From: Cannabis sativa
Lineage: Eukaryota > Streptophyta > Magnoliopsida > Rosales > Cannabaceae
Direction of reading: 5' to 3'
DNA: 64,000 nucleotides
Assembly: GCF_029168945.1 (NCBI RefSeq)
Contig: NC_083604.1
Location: 38,249,686-38,313,685, forward strand
The position numbers and the translations under genes were made by a program. The notes below the pieces were generated by a model, which was not told the DNA's origin, did not search any database, and saw only the letters and a list, made by a program, of their open reading frames with translations. Below, in pieces: positions 34,793-46,659 of this stretch (position 1 is its first letter; the number at the start of each line of letters is the position of its first letter).

Positions 34793-37159
34793 TGTAAAGA
34801 CCGCCTAGTTTAATTTGGAAATTAGCAGTTAATCATGTTTAATTATGAAAATTATTTATAGCTATTTAAATAATTATTTATACTGTTATTATTGAATTCT
34901 GAGATGCATTTTATGTCATTTAGTAGTTTTCATAATTTTGCATTTCCGGTGCCCGGTAACATGGAACTCGGTGTTTGGCTCAGTAAAATCACAACTTAGT
35001 ATGTTAGTATTGTGGGACGGTTTATTAGACATTGGGAATGTCGAGAATGGCCCGGAATTTAGAATTTCCCAAAAATACCCCTTTAGTGTTATTTATGTGA
35101 TTTTAGTGTGAAGGAGCAAAATAGTCATTTTGCCCCATTGTTAGTTTGTCTTTTTGTGACTTATTAATTGGAATATATGTTTAATAATGCTTTTTGTTGG
35201 CTGAAGTAAAAAGGGGTTAAGTGGCATTTCATTTCTATTTTTCAAAACTTAGAAAAAAAAAATTACAAAAACTCTCAAAAGCTCTCTCTTTTCCTCTCTC
35301 TCTCTCTCTCTCTCTCGGCTGGTATGGTGCTTTAGGGTTGAGATTTCTTTGATTTTCAAGCTCTTTTCCTTTCAATCTTAGTGTTCTTCAAGTGTTTGGT
35401 AAGATCTTTATACCTTGTTCTTTTAATTTCTTGAATTTTGAGGAAAAAGATGATGTATGCATGCTTGAATTGGTTGTTGTTGTTGCTGTGATTTTGTTGT
35501 GATTTACAGAGGATTAATCTTGTTGTTTTAAGTAGATTAGAGCTAGTGTAATGCATGATAATTGTTTTGATTTCAAGATTGAGAGTTTTTAGCTCAAAGT
35601 TTAGTTTTCAAAGGAAAATTTCGAAATCTGTTGCTGTGATTATTGCATGAGTTAGAGTTTGTTTTCTACAGTGTTTTTATGCATGATTATGTGCTTTTAA
35701 TCTAGTTTTGAGGGTTGTAAGTGAGCTTTAGCCAAGTTTGAGTTTGAACTCAAAGCTTGGAGCTCACATGGTGATTTTTAATTATGTGTGTTCTGGACTG
35801 TGTAGTTGCTTTAGAATTGTTCCTTAGGGTCTAAATAGCAGGTCTGGAAGTTTTGGTATTGTTTGGATTGGAATTGTGCAATGTGGGAATTTTTGAAAAG
35901 TTCCTGCGAGGAACCGGAATTCTGGTTGTGTAACCAAAATTCCGGATGAGGGTTCAGGAATTCCCAAAACCGGAATTCCGGTTGCAGAACCGGTCTACCG
36001 GTTGGGGAATTTTCAGGAACCCTAGTTTTCCTCGTTTTTATGTTATTTGGGCTATTGCCATGCTTTTTATCGATAGGGAAACTTTTAGTTCCTAGTTTAA
36101 GTCCCCGGGAAGTAATTTAGCGTATCACTTATAGTGTTGTGATTTTTATGGTTTAGGAGCCTGTAATTCGTCGCGCAGATAGTTCCAGTCAGGTTGACCG
36201 GCACACCTGAATTCGGAATTGAGGTAAGATTAGTATAACAGTATGCATATGTAGATTACATGTTTAGCGTGCATGTTAGGAAGCCTGTTAGATTACATAT
36301 GATATGTATGTTGGCTTCGAACCATCCGACTGTGTCACATCGGTATAGGCTAGAGTATGACTAGCAGCTGGAGTATGACCAGTTCGACCGAGTATAGGCT
36401 GACACTGTATCACATCGGCACAGGCTAGAGTATGACTAGCAGCTGGAGTATGACCAGTGTGTCGAGTATAGGCTGATACTTAGGTTGGTTTGTTCCGTAC
36501 TATTTGACGTATCACATCGGTACAGGCTAGAGTATGACTAGCAGCTTGAGTATGACAAGTTCGACCGAGTATAGGCTGATACTGTAACACATCGGTACAG
36601 GCTAGAGTATGACTAGCAGCTGGAGTATGACCAGTTTGACCGAGTATAGGCTGTTACTTGTCAATAGTACCGTCCCTATGAACGTTCAGGACTCAGTATC
36701 GTGTTGGACACGGCAGTTAGGGTTATGGTCAGGGGTATGGGCGTCTGATCATGACCGGGATTTATGTATGATTATTATTATGCTTTTCTTACTGAGTCTG
36801 TCGACTCACAGTGCTATGTTTATGTGTAGGTAAGGGCAAGGCTAGGGCTGATGGACCGTGAGCGAGCCGGTGAAGATTGTACATGTCGGGGCGGTTAGGC
36901 CTGGAGCGTACGATCATCGGGACAGCAAGACTATTTTTGTAATTGGTCGCTAGGCGACAAGTATTTTGTATAGACAGTAAACTTTTGCAAATGGTTTTAT
37001 CATCGGGATCCCGAGTATTTTGTATAAATATTTTACAAGTTTAATGAAAAAGCAAAAATTTTAATTAATCACGTTTTCCATAAACCTCGTTGATTAGCAA
37101 CGAGCTGCACAGTATGTTTAAAAATCACGTAATACGCCTATGCTAGTTAGGATGTTACA
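34793..37159 (+). mobile_element. Solo LTR of the element C family inside D pol
   Basis: 2367 bp beginning TGTAAAGACCGCC and ending GATGTTACA, flanked by TSD ACAAG (34788-34792 and 37160-37164). It is collinear with the C LTRs but more diverged, with the palindromic CCGGAATTCCGG boxes near 35912-36003 and a four-unit tandem region at 36330-36650. A lone LTR with a perfect TSD is the expected result of recombination between the two LTRs of a full element. Confidence 0.95.
36330..36650 (+). repeat. Tandem repeats in the C-family solo LTR
   Basis: Four units built from CACATCGGTACAGGCTAGAG, TATGACTAGCAGCTGGAGTA and CGAGTATAGGCTGA. They match in position but differ consistently from the C element units (CACGTCGG becomes CACATCGG, CCGG becomes CTGG), which points to C-to-T decay spread through all units. 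Confidence 0.85.
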
Positions 37160-37164
37160 ACAAG

Positions 37165-37690
37165 TGTGTTCCATTCTTCAACATCCTGCGAGGAAATAAA
37201 CAGTTTGAATGGATAGACGAATGCAAAAAAACCTTTCAAGAGCTAAAAATACAACTCGCAAAACCTCCTATACTTTCAAAACCTATGGACAGAAAAGAAT
37301 TAGGAATATACCTAGCTGTTACGGAACATGCTGTAAGTGTCGTACTGATTAGAGAAGAGAACAATATCCAACATCCAGTCTACTACATCAGCAAAAGACT
37401 CATTGAGGCTGAAGGCTGGTACCCATTGATAGAAAAGCTCACCTATTGCCTAATCGTAGCAACAAGAAAGCTAAGGCCTTACTTTCAGGCTTATCCTGCT
37501 CGGGCATACACTGACCAACCATTACGTCAAGTATTTCAAAAATCGAACGCCTCTAGATGATTGCTCAAATGGGCAGTCGAGTTGGGCCAGTATGAAATCG
37601 TCTTTCAGCTCCGAACAACGATTAAGGGTCAGGCCTTAGCAGATTTTGTGGTTGAATGTACGGGTAAAGAAGAGAGTACTTCAAAAAACA
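37165..37690 (+). pseudogene. D first RNase H domain (broken)
   Basis: Continues RT after the solo LTR: CVPFFNILRGNKQFEWIDEC, then KELGIYLAVTEHAVSVVLIR, HPVYYISKRLIEAEGWYPLI and ATRKLRPYFQAYPARAYTDQ. After a stop at 37558-37560 it goes on in the same frame with LLKWAVELGQYEIVF and KGQALADFVVECTG. These are the RNase H blocks of the Tat pol. RNase H removes the RNA strand in reverse transcription. Confidence 0.87.
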
Positions 37691-38181
37691 ACCTAGAGCC
37701 AGTACAAGTACCTCATCCGAGTAATAGCAAAGACAAGCCAACCTGGAAATTACATGTCGATGGGTCGGCTACGGATCAACTGTCTGGCGCAGGAATCGCT
37801 CTTGTCACACTTGGGGGGAACACTTGCACAATGCAGTCAAATTTGGGTTTAAGGCATCAAATAATGAAGCTGAAGATGAAGCCCTTATCGCTGGCCTAAG
37901 ACTTGCTCGGGAATTGCAGGCAGAACACATTGAGCTCTGCAGTGACTCAAATTAGTGCTAAATCATGTATTTAGGGAGTACGAGGCTCGGGGGAAAAGAT
38001 GATAGCATATCTAAGCAAAATACATGATCTGCTCCCACAATTCAAAAGCTATGCTCTCAAGCAAATTCTAAGAGAAGAAAACACAACAACTGATGCACTA
38101 GCCTGACTTGCGAGGAACAACATAAATGATAAAGCAAATCTGATCCCCATCCAATTTCTTAAAAAACCTAGTATCACTGGC
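37691..38181 (+). pseudogene. D second (archaeal-type) RNase H domain (broken)
   Basis: WKLHVDGSATDQLSGAGIAL (from 37744) followed, after a frameshift, by FKASNNEAE-like residues near 37855 and ELCSDS near 37935 form the second RNase H domain known from the Tat lineage. The end reads KQILREENTTTDALA, a stop (TGA where CGA is usual), then LARNN, as in intact relatives where this block ends the domain. Confidence 0.8.
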
Positions 38182-39466
38182 ATGGAGGAGATTGAAATGA
38201 TTGATACATCCCCAAACTGGATGACGCCAATGGCAGCCTACCTCATTACTGAGGAACTCCCAGATTATAGGAATGAAGCTCGAAAAATGAGGAGAAAGGC
38301 TACACGATACATCTTTGTAGAGGGAGTTATGTATAGAAGAGGATTCTCCGTGCCACTACTATGGTGTGTTACACAAGAAGAAGCTGGACGACTTTTGTCA
38401 GAAGTACACGATGGATTCTGCGGCAACCATGCAGTTGGGCAAAGTTTATCCAAGAAAATTCTAAGGCAAGAGTATTTCTGGCAGACCATGATTGAAGACT
38501 CCAAGGCCTACGTTAACAAATGTGAGAAGTGCCAAAGATTTTTAAAGATACCTCGTGCACCGCCCAACAAACTAACTCAGATGCAAAGTCCTTGGCCTTT
38601 TTGTCATTTGGGGAATTGATCTAATCAGACAGTTACCCAAGGGCAAAGGCGGAGTACAGTACACAGTATTTGCAGTTGATTACTTTACCAAATGGACGAA
38701 AGTCGAGCCACTAGCAACAATCACATCTAAAAAAGTGCAAGAATTCATTGTGAAAAAACATAATATTTTGGTTCGGATTACCGTACAAGATAGTCTCGAA
38801 AAATGGGAAACAATTTGATAGTCAGTCCTTCACTAATTTTTGAGCAAACCATGGGATCATAAGAAGTTTCTTTGCAGTGGCACATCCCCAAGAAAATGGT
38901 CAAGTCGAAGCAGTCAACATGACACTCAAAGATACCCTAAAGAAACAACTTGAAGATGTTAAGGGAAATTTGTCAAAAGAACTTCCTGAAGTATTATGGT
39001 CGTACCGCGCAACTGAGAAAATAGCGACCGGACAGACTCCATTTACCATGGCATACGGTTATGAAGCTATGTTGCCCGTAGAATTCGAACCACCGTCCCA
39101 CAGAAGATTGACATATAACCAAGAAGTTAATCATGCACTCCTCGCAGAATCACTTGAAGAAGTTGAAGAAAAATGAACCCTAGCAAACTTGAAATTGATA
39201 GCCCATAACCACAAGGTAGCTCGGTATTTTAAAAAACAAGTGAAAGCACGGAAATTCTTTGTGGGAGATATGGTCCTAAGAAGAGTATTTTGAACACCAA
39301 AGATAGCACGACAGGTGTGCTCGAACCAAACTGGGAACGGCCATATCAGGTGATCGAAGTTTTAGAATCTGGAGCATACAAACTTGGTAAGTATGACGAA
39401 AAAAGGCAACTCGTTCTAGTACCAAGATATGTGAATGGGGAACACTTAAGAAAGTACTACCGGTAA
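38182..39466 (+). pseudogene. D integrase (broken)
   Basis: The zinc-binding part is well kept (38182-38619): EVHDGFCGNHAVGQSLSKKI and KCEKCQRFLKIPRAPPNKL. A frameshift near 38600 leads to GIDLIRQLPKGKGGVQYTVF and VDYFTKWTKVEPLA. The second catalytic aspartate is lost: the usual IVSDNG reads IVSKNG at 38790-38807. The third-residue region HPQENGQVEAVNMTLKDTL follows (38877 on), and the C-terminus ends with GAYKL, then VNGEHLRKYYR and TAA at 39464-39466. Integrase inserts the DNA copy; this one cannot work. Confidence 0.88.
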
Positions 39467-40149
39467 AAGTACCAAGTCGGATGACCACGTTAAGTACGAA
39501 AAAAAAGAACATTTACTCTTAAGTGAATCGCCTTCTGGGCGGACCTTGCCCAAAGGTTCAGATAAAATTACAAAGTACTCAGGTCGGGTGACAACTTATG
39601 AAAGTACAACTTTTAATTTTTGCAGTTTGTTTTGTTTATGCTAAGCGAAAGATCAGACTAGATCAATATAATAGCTTCAATGTAAGTTACTACGGTAACA
39701 AACATATTTCCGACCAATAAATAAATAAAGATGTTTATTTCAATTTGAATTAAGTCAAGTTTATTAGCATGTTATAAATTTACCATCCAATGTGTACAAA
39801 AGGTCCGCTCATACCTAAAGCCCCGAACAAACAAAAAGCATACTTGTGAAAAACAAGTGACCAAGAGTCATAAGTCTGCTCGGTCACTTGGGGACACCTA
39901 ACCCTGTACAGAGCATTTGGTAAAAAACAAAAACAAAACAAACATAGTTACACAATGATTATAAACAAGGAATGAAATTCATTAAGAATAACAAAGCACT
40001 CAAATCCAGGATTAAAGGTTGCCCGGTCAGCCAGTTGTTCAAAAAATGAAAAATATTCCAAGTTTAAAGACCGCTTGGCCGATCACTTTATCTCAAAAGA
40101 AGGCCTACTAGACGAACAAACATAAAAAATTATAGTAAAAAGAAGGCAA
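39467..40149. other. Untranslated stretch of D between pol and the antisense ORF
   Basis: Nothing coding is seen on either strand. In Tat elements this spacer separates the sense pol end from the 3' end of the antisense gene. It has an A/T-rich part near 39710-39740. Confidence 0.55.
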
Positions 40150-40863
40150 TTAAACAGCAAGAGTTCTGGGCTCTTTGTACGAGTCAATTGGGTCTAAAGG
40201 GGCTGGAGGATCAGCTAGGTCTGAAGAGGCCGGAGGATCATCAGTCTGGGCAAAACGAGCCTCAACATTCTGGTCAATGGGAGAAGCGGAAGTGGTCGCC
40301 TCAGGGTTCTCATTTGTCGCCTGAGCCGTGCAATAGTCGAGAAACATGTCTTTGGAAGCCCCAAGGTATTCAAAATTCACCTTGGGATTGGCCTTCTAGA
40401 AGTTATAAAAAATCTTGAGATCAACTGTCTCTAAGGCATCCACTTTCTTCCCAAGCTTCTCCACCTCAGATTTCTTGCTCTTAACCTCAATCTCAAGTTC
40501 CTTTTCCCTTGTCTTTTTGTCTTTAAGCTCATCTTCCAACCTGCGAAAAAGAGTCCAGAGACCCTTTCTTTCGTCCTAGAGACTAGCAATGTCCTGAGAC
40601 AAAGAAGCATTATCTGCCTCAAGTTGCTCAGTCGAAGGCATGTCCTGCAGTTTCCTGGTCAACTCGGCAACTCTGGTCTCAACAGCAAGAAGTTTCTTAT
40701 TGACCTTTCCAAGTTTTGCCCGCACAGTCTCAAGCTAGGTCCGTGCATCTTCAGCATCCTTCTTGGACAAGTCCACTTCCCTTCGCATTCTGTTGGAAGT
40801 GGCAAGGTTCTTGACAGCAGCCGACTTAGCTTGGGAGTAGGCATGTGACATCTTCACATCAGT
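40150..40863 (-). pseudogene. D antisense ORF, last exon (coiled coil and C-terminus)
   Basis: The minus strand starts right after a splice acceptor TTTTTTGCACAG (CAG at 40864-40866) and can be read in one frame to TAA at 40150-40152, broken by three TAG stops. It gives SHAYSQAKSAAVKNLATSNR, a long heptad-type coiled coil rich in Lys, Glu and Leu (for example LEDELKDKKTREKELEIEVK), then KANPKVNFEYLGASKDMFL and an acidic Pro-rich tail. The order matches antisense ORFs of Tat elements. The TAG codons stand where Gln or Trp would fit (T-stop-LE, SL-stop-DE, NF-stop-KAN), as expected for CAG or TGG decay. Function unknown. Confidence 0.78.
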
Positions 40864-42062
40864 CTGTGCAAAAAATGTTGGGTTTTATGCCCTAAATAAA
40901 ACTCTTTACAATCTGATTAGTTATCAATATAAGGAATTTGAAGTGATTGATATTTGCATGAATTTTACATGCTAATGGTTTAATATGTTTATTACATTTA
41001 CACACAGAATCAGTTAAATCCAGATCATATGTTTATTCACAATTACAGTATCGTCAACACAGTGGAATGTGATTGTGATCATATGAATCAAAAGACTTGG
41101 TCCCTGTTTCATCAGTGTTATTGGATTTACACTAATGTGATAATCACCGATGATGTGTACTTACACTTGGAGTAAGTGCTATGTTCTTTACAGGACATTA
41201 GTAAAGTATACTAGTTTCGAATGTATGGAGTATACATTGGACTGGACCGATATTGCAACTAAGTTAAGATATTGCAAAATTACTGTTATATATATCTTTC
41301 CAAGTCAATATCAGTAGTTGATCTTAAGATTAAAAGAATCTAAATCCGATATGCTTAGGCTCAACTCAAGAGTGCTATTCATGTTCTTTGATTTATTAGT
41401 TTAGCCTACTTTTAGGTCAGGGTGATACATATATTTTGGGAACATGATAGTATGATTGAGTGGGAGTGCTGAACATAAATATGGAATCTATAGCTTCTAC
41501 TGGTGTATAGAAGTCAAGTGATGATTCCCTTCGAGCTTAGCAAATAGAAGTAAATGGATGAGCTCTCTGACTAATTATTAGATCACTAAACTGTTAGGTT
41601 TTATGCCCTAAATAAAACTCCATTTCAATGTAATCTATTTTATTCAACATCAATAAAAAAACAGAAGTATTTTTCATTCATTTGTGTATGTTTTGGTTCA
41701 CTTTATCAATTGCTTGTCTATTTAATTTATAAATTCATCTTAAACCCTTTTCACATACTTGATCCTGTTTATTGTGTTGTCATCATATTGGAAAGTAAAC
41801 ATGACTATGTGAATAAAGTTTCCTAGATTTATTAGACACAAGGGTTATACTGATATGATAATCTACAACAAGAGTTTACTTGCATTTGGAGAAATGCTTT
41901 GTTCTTTCCAGAGCATTGGTTAAAGTAAACTCAGGTTGGATGCATGGAGTATGCATCGGAAGGGACCGATATTGAACTTTGACTTAGATTTAATTAAACT
42001 TATCGTAAAATCTATTCAAGTCAATATCGCCAAGTTGATCCTAGATCAAATGTTCTTAATCC

Positions 42063-43982
42063 TGTTATGAATTTATTTTACCAGGATCTTAGATCTACTC
42101 ACAAGTATGTTGTTTAAACACCCTAAATATGAACTTTCTAAAACGATAAAATAAACACATATAAAGTTAAGAAAACCTTACATTGATGCAGCGGAATTAA
42201 TGTCTCCTTCCACTCAGATCTCTAACCCTTGTATCCTTTCTGTAGCAGAGTATAATCAAGATCTGAGCCCGAATGTCCTTCTTCTTCAAGTTTGATCCTT
42301 CACAGTCTTCTAATCTATGATTGAGCTATTGCTTGCTGTGTGTGGGCACTTACTCTTTCACTAGGGTCACGAAAAAGATGAAGGGAAAAGAGAGAGGGAT
42401 TTCGGCCAGGTATAGAAAGTGGGGAAGGCTAAGTTTTTCTGAAGAGAGAAATTTCTGTCAGAAAAGGTTATTGAAAACTTGTGAAAGCATGTTACGTGAC
42501 TGAGCCATCACTTTCTATTTATAGGCAACTACTAGGTTTTGGTTAGGAATTATTTGGCATTAAAATAATGAAAATATTAATTTGAAAAACCTATTTAAGT
42601 GGCCGACCATGGTGTGTTAATGGGCCTCACTTAATTTTGCAGTTTTATCAAATTTTATCTCTATTTTCTCAAAAACGCCAATTTTCCAATTCTAACCTTT
42701 TAAATGCCAAAACTAATTATTTAATAACTAAAATACATTATTAAATAATATTGTCATTTAATTTAATTATTAATTAGACATATAAAGTCCATTAATAAAT
42801 AAATAAACCTAGAAACTCTTTTCTTTACAATTTCACCCCTGCTTAGTAAAAATTCATAAAATTAGACATAGTCTAACTTTAGAATTATAATTGATCAATC
42901 ACGAATCAATTAATGAGTCTTACAAGCAGAATGTTCTCAACTAGAATGGGGACCATGGATCTATATGTTGAGCTTCCAATAAGTGAACCAAATTTACCAA
43001 GTACATTCCTACTTATTAATTCTTCGTTGAATCCACTCTTAGAACTTAGAATTGCACTCTCTGACTTATATAGAGCATACTGTATGTTCCACGATATCAA
43101 TATACTATCTCATTTAACCATTGTTATAATCTTATTGTGATTTAAAGTTCCTCTATATAGATGATCTACATCGAGATGGGATTTCTTTACCGTTCTCACC
43201 CCTCAATGTATTTTTCGCCTTAAAACACTTAGCTACCTGTAAATGGTGTTTAGTGATCTAATAATTAGTCAGTTAAACAAGAGCTCATCCATTTACTTCT
43301 ATTTGCTAAGCTCGAAGGGAATCATCACTTGACTTCTATACACCAGTAGAAGCTATAGATTCCATATTTATGTTCAGCACTCCCACTCAATCATACTATC
43401 ATGTTCCCAAAATATACGTATCACCCTGACCCAAAAGTAGGCTTAACTAATAAATCTAAGAACATGAATAGCACTCCTGAGTTGAGCCTAAGCATATCAG
43501 GATTTAGATTCTTTTAATCTTAAGATCAACTACTGATATTGACTTGGAAAGATATGTATAACGGTAAGTTTGTAATATCTTAACTTAGTTGCAATATCGG
43601 TCCAGTCCAATGTATACTCTATACATTCGAAACCAGTATACTTTACTAATGTCCTGGAAAGAACATAACACTTACTCCAAGTGTAAGTACACAACATCAC
43701 TGATTATCACATTAGTGTAAATCCAATAACACTGATGAAACAGGGACCAAAACTTTTGATTCATATGATCACAATCACATTCCACTGTGTTGACGATACT
43801 GTAATTGTGAATAAACATATGATCTGGATTTAACTGATTTTGTGTGTATGAATGTAATAAACATATTAAACATATTAAACCATTAGCATGTAAAATTCAT
43901 GCAAACATCAATCACTTCAAATTTCTTATATTGATAACTAATCAGATTGTAAAGAGTTTTATTTAGGGCATAAAACCCAACA
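42063..43982 (-). repeat. Element E left LTR (3' LTR in element orientation)
   Basis: 1920 bp, ending AAAACCCAACA at 43982. It keeps the segment with TATAAATA (minus strand, 42516-42523) that the other LTR lacks. Confidence 0.93.
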
Positions 43983-43995
43983 AACTCCCACTTGC
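43983..43995 (-). promoter_or_regulatory. Polypurine tract of element E
   Basis: The minus strand reads GCAAGTGGGAGTT next to the 3' LTR, identical to that of B. Confidence 0.82.
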
Positions 43996-45798
43996 ACTAA
44001 TATAAAACAAACTGCGCAAATAGGTCAATCTGATGTCTTGATCTTCTGATCAAGTGTAGTATATTTGAATCCACCCAAACTTCTGGAAACTAGTTCATAA
44101 AAACTCTTATGAAACATCCTTTACTATATGCTTTACTTATCAAGGGATACTGAAATCTTTACTGTTTTAAAAGTACATCTGAATTAACAGAAGACATATC
44201 TCTCATATTTTAAAATATGTAATTGAGATAATACATTGTAGACTTATCTTCAGTGATATAACTTTCTGGTATTTTCGAATAGACCAAGTTATAGTTCTTC
44301 TCTGGTAGAGCTTGAATTATTATACAATAATTCCTCCACCCCCAAAGTAAGCACCATCTTATAGAAATCGAAATTAGATGGTGAGATACAAGGATAACTG
44401 ATACACAGTTCCTTAATATTTAACATATAGATCACTTGCATAAATCTTTCTTGAATATCTTTTAATGTTCCCTATTTGATTACATCTCAGATAGCTCCCA
44501 CTCAATAGCAGATGTCTGGTTAAATAATACTTTTAACCTCTGATTGTTTAGAGGGTTACCTAGTTGTGACTTTTGTATTAGTCTAAAACTTTAAGTCAAG
44601 ACTAAGTCATCAACATAGCAGACTAGTATTTGAAGTGAAAAATACATGCCAGAGATGAAGTAATCAAAATTAAGATACCATCAAATTTTATGAGGATTAA
44701 GAATTCTTGGTTCAAGTCATTTGAATGGACTGAACTAGAGTTCTTTATCTTATTCTCATAATTCTGATAAGCTATTCCTATCCATGTGAATGGTTAGATT
44801 TGCTTTTCAGTAGTGTTCTTAAGTACCTGTCACAAGTATCAACCTAATGAGGATGGGTATAGAACTTTAAAATTCTCCCACTCAATTAAGGTAGTGTGAA
44901 ACTTTAACAAAGAACTTTTAAAAGGTATCAAACTTTTACTTACAACAGTAAAAACGAAATGGAACATACAATCAAGATCAAGAATTTATATTGACAACAG
45001 CTAACTCATTATATTACTTCTATGTTTAAAAAAGATATGTGTTTCATAGGGAATTGTGGAATGGACTCCACCCCTAAGAATATACATATAGGGTACTATG
45101 GATAACCTCCACCCCTAAGTATATAGAGATTATGATCCACCATTAAAGGTTGTAAAGATCATGATTCTCTTAGTGTGATAGAGTTTATGTGGAGTTGAAT
45201 ACTATCCAGAGTTCATTAGATATAAAAGATCGTTGAACTGCATAGTTTTCTTAACTTTTCTCCACCCCTATCAGATCATAAGATCCTTTTATTAAACAAA
45301 TTCTTAATAATTGCATGAGAATTAACAATTATTGATAAACATAGAAATAATTTCTAATGTTTATATAATATAACTCTATGAAGAGTGGTAAATATTATAG
45401 AATTTGCATCAATAATAAAAACACTTACACATACAAACATACAAATATAATGTGGTAATAATTGATGAGATAAAATTAAATGAAGCTCAATCTCATAAAT
45501 TGCAATAGTGATTTCGAAAATAAAACTTTATTAATAAAAAAAAATTGTATTGCAACAATATGAGAGAAACAGGGATTAATATCCCTGACTAAAATTTGAA
45601 ATCCAAATTGTCTTTAAACTAAAACAATTAATTCAAAAAATTGAAGAGCTTCATCTTTATCTGGACGATTTCACCCTTGGTCCAGCTTTCTGATCCAACT
45701 CAATTGAGTTCGTAGCTTGGCCAATAAGAAGAAGAAAACAAATAAACAAAGTTTAGTCCAGAATCATAAATCCAATTGGATAACAATTCACTAAACTC
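43996..45798 (-). other. Element E region downstream of gag: pol remnants
   Basis: About 1.8 kb with no ORF. Near 44494-44520 the minus strand keeps PDICY, a stop, VGA: the same pol relic and stop codon as in A and B. The rest is too decayed to place. An autonomous Copia pol would need more than 3 kb here. Confidence 0.65.
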
Positions 45799-46659
45799 TT
45801 AAAGTTTATAAATGGAAATACCTTGTTTCTTTGCAAGAAGTTTAGGACACTGGGGTTTCCAATGACCTTTCTCATTGCAGTAGAAACACTTTCCTTTAAG
45901 TGTAGCATCACCAGAAGGAGCAGCCTTTTTATTGGCTTTTGTTCGCTTCTTAGTGTTGTGCCACTTCCTCTTCGATTTGGGCTTTGAAGCAGATGCAACA
46001 TTTGCTTCAGGTTTGATCGTCCCATTACCATTCCCAGGATTGTGAGGTTTACTCCCTTTCTTCTTGGGTCCTCCAATCAAATTTTCATAAGTTTGAAGGT
46101 CATTGACTAATTCATGAAAGTCAATTTCCTTCTTATTCATGACATAATTTGATGTGTATGGTAGAAATGCTGGAGTCAGGCTATTCAAGATAAGACTAAC
46201 TTGAGTAGCACTGTCCATTTCAGCACCATGATCCTGGGCTTCTTGGAAATAACTGGACATGAGGAGAACATGATCACGCACGTTTTGATGAGGTTCCATC
46301 CGTGCGTTAATGTACTTCTTAGTCGCGTCAAAGCGTGACTGAAGTGATGCCTTACCGAATAGCTCATTCAACTTCGTCATAACTTCAGCAGCCTTCTCGG
46401 TTTTAGAAAACCGAGTTTTGAGGGTGTCAACCATGCTAGAAAGCATAAAGTATAGAGCTTTGTCATTTGCTTTTTGCCAACGCTCATACTTTTCTTTCAC
46501 AGCTTTGGATGCATTATCCCCAGGCACTTCAGGTGACGGCTCAGTCAAAACAAACAAGGCACTTTCTCCTATGAGAGCAATATTAATGTTCTCATTCCAT
46601 TTATTAAAGTTAGATCCATTCAGCTTGTTTTCAGTCAACAGTGATAACATGGGATTCAT
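45799..46659 (-). CDS. Copia-type Gag protein of element E (286 aa)
   Basis: An intact frame from ATG 46657-46659 to a stop at 45799. The N-terminus has the form usual for plant Copia gag, KLNGSNFNKWNENINIALIG followed by FVLTEPSPEVPG. The middle (about residues 60-190) is the helical gag domain of the UBN2 type, with YERWQKANDKALYFMLSSM, ELFGKASLQSRFDATKKYIN and NSLTPAFLPYTSNYVMNKKE. A basic linker leads to a CCHC knuckle CFYCNEKGHWKPQC near residue 260 and the protein ends soon after (ISIYKL), so no protease is fused. The length is normal for gag alone. It should form particles and bind RNA. It is the only clean, full-length coding sequence in the window. Confidence 0.93.
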   Translation of the reverse strand: MNPMLSLLTENKLNGSNFNKWNENINIALIGESALFVLTEPSPEVPGDNASKAVKEKYERWQKANDKALYFMLSSMVDTLKTRFSKTEKAAEVMTKLNELFGKASLQSRFDATKKYINARMEPHQNVRDHVLLMSSYFQEAQDHGAEMDSATQVSLILNSLTPAFLPYTSNYVMNKKEIDFHELVNDLQTYENLIGGPKKKGSKPHNPGNGNGTIKPEANVASASKPKSKRKWHNTKKRTKANKKAAPSGDATLKGKCFYCNEKGHWKPQCPKLLAKKQGISIYKL

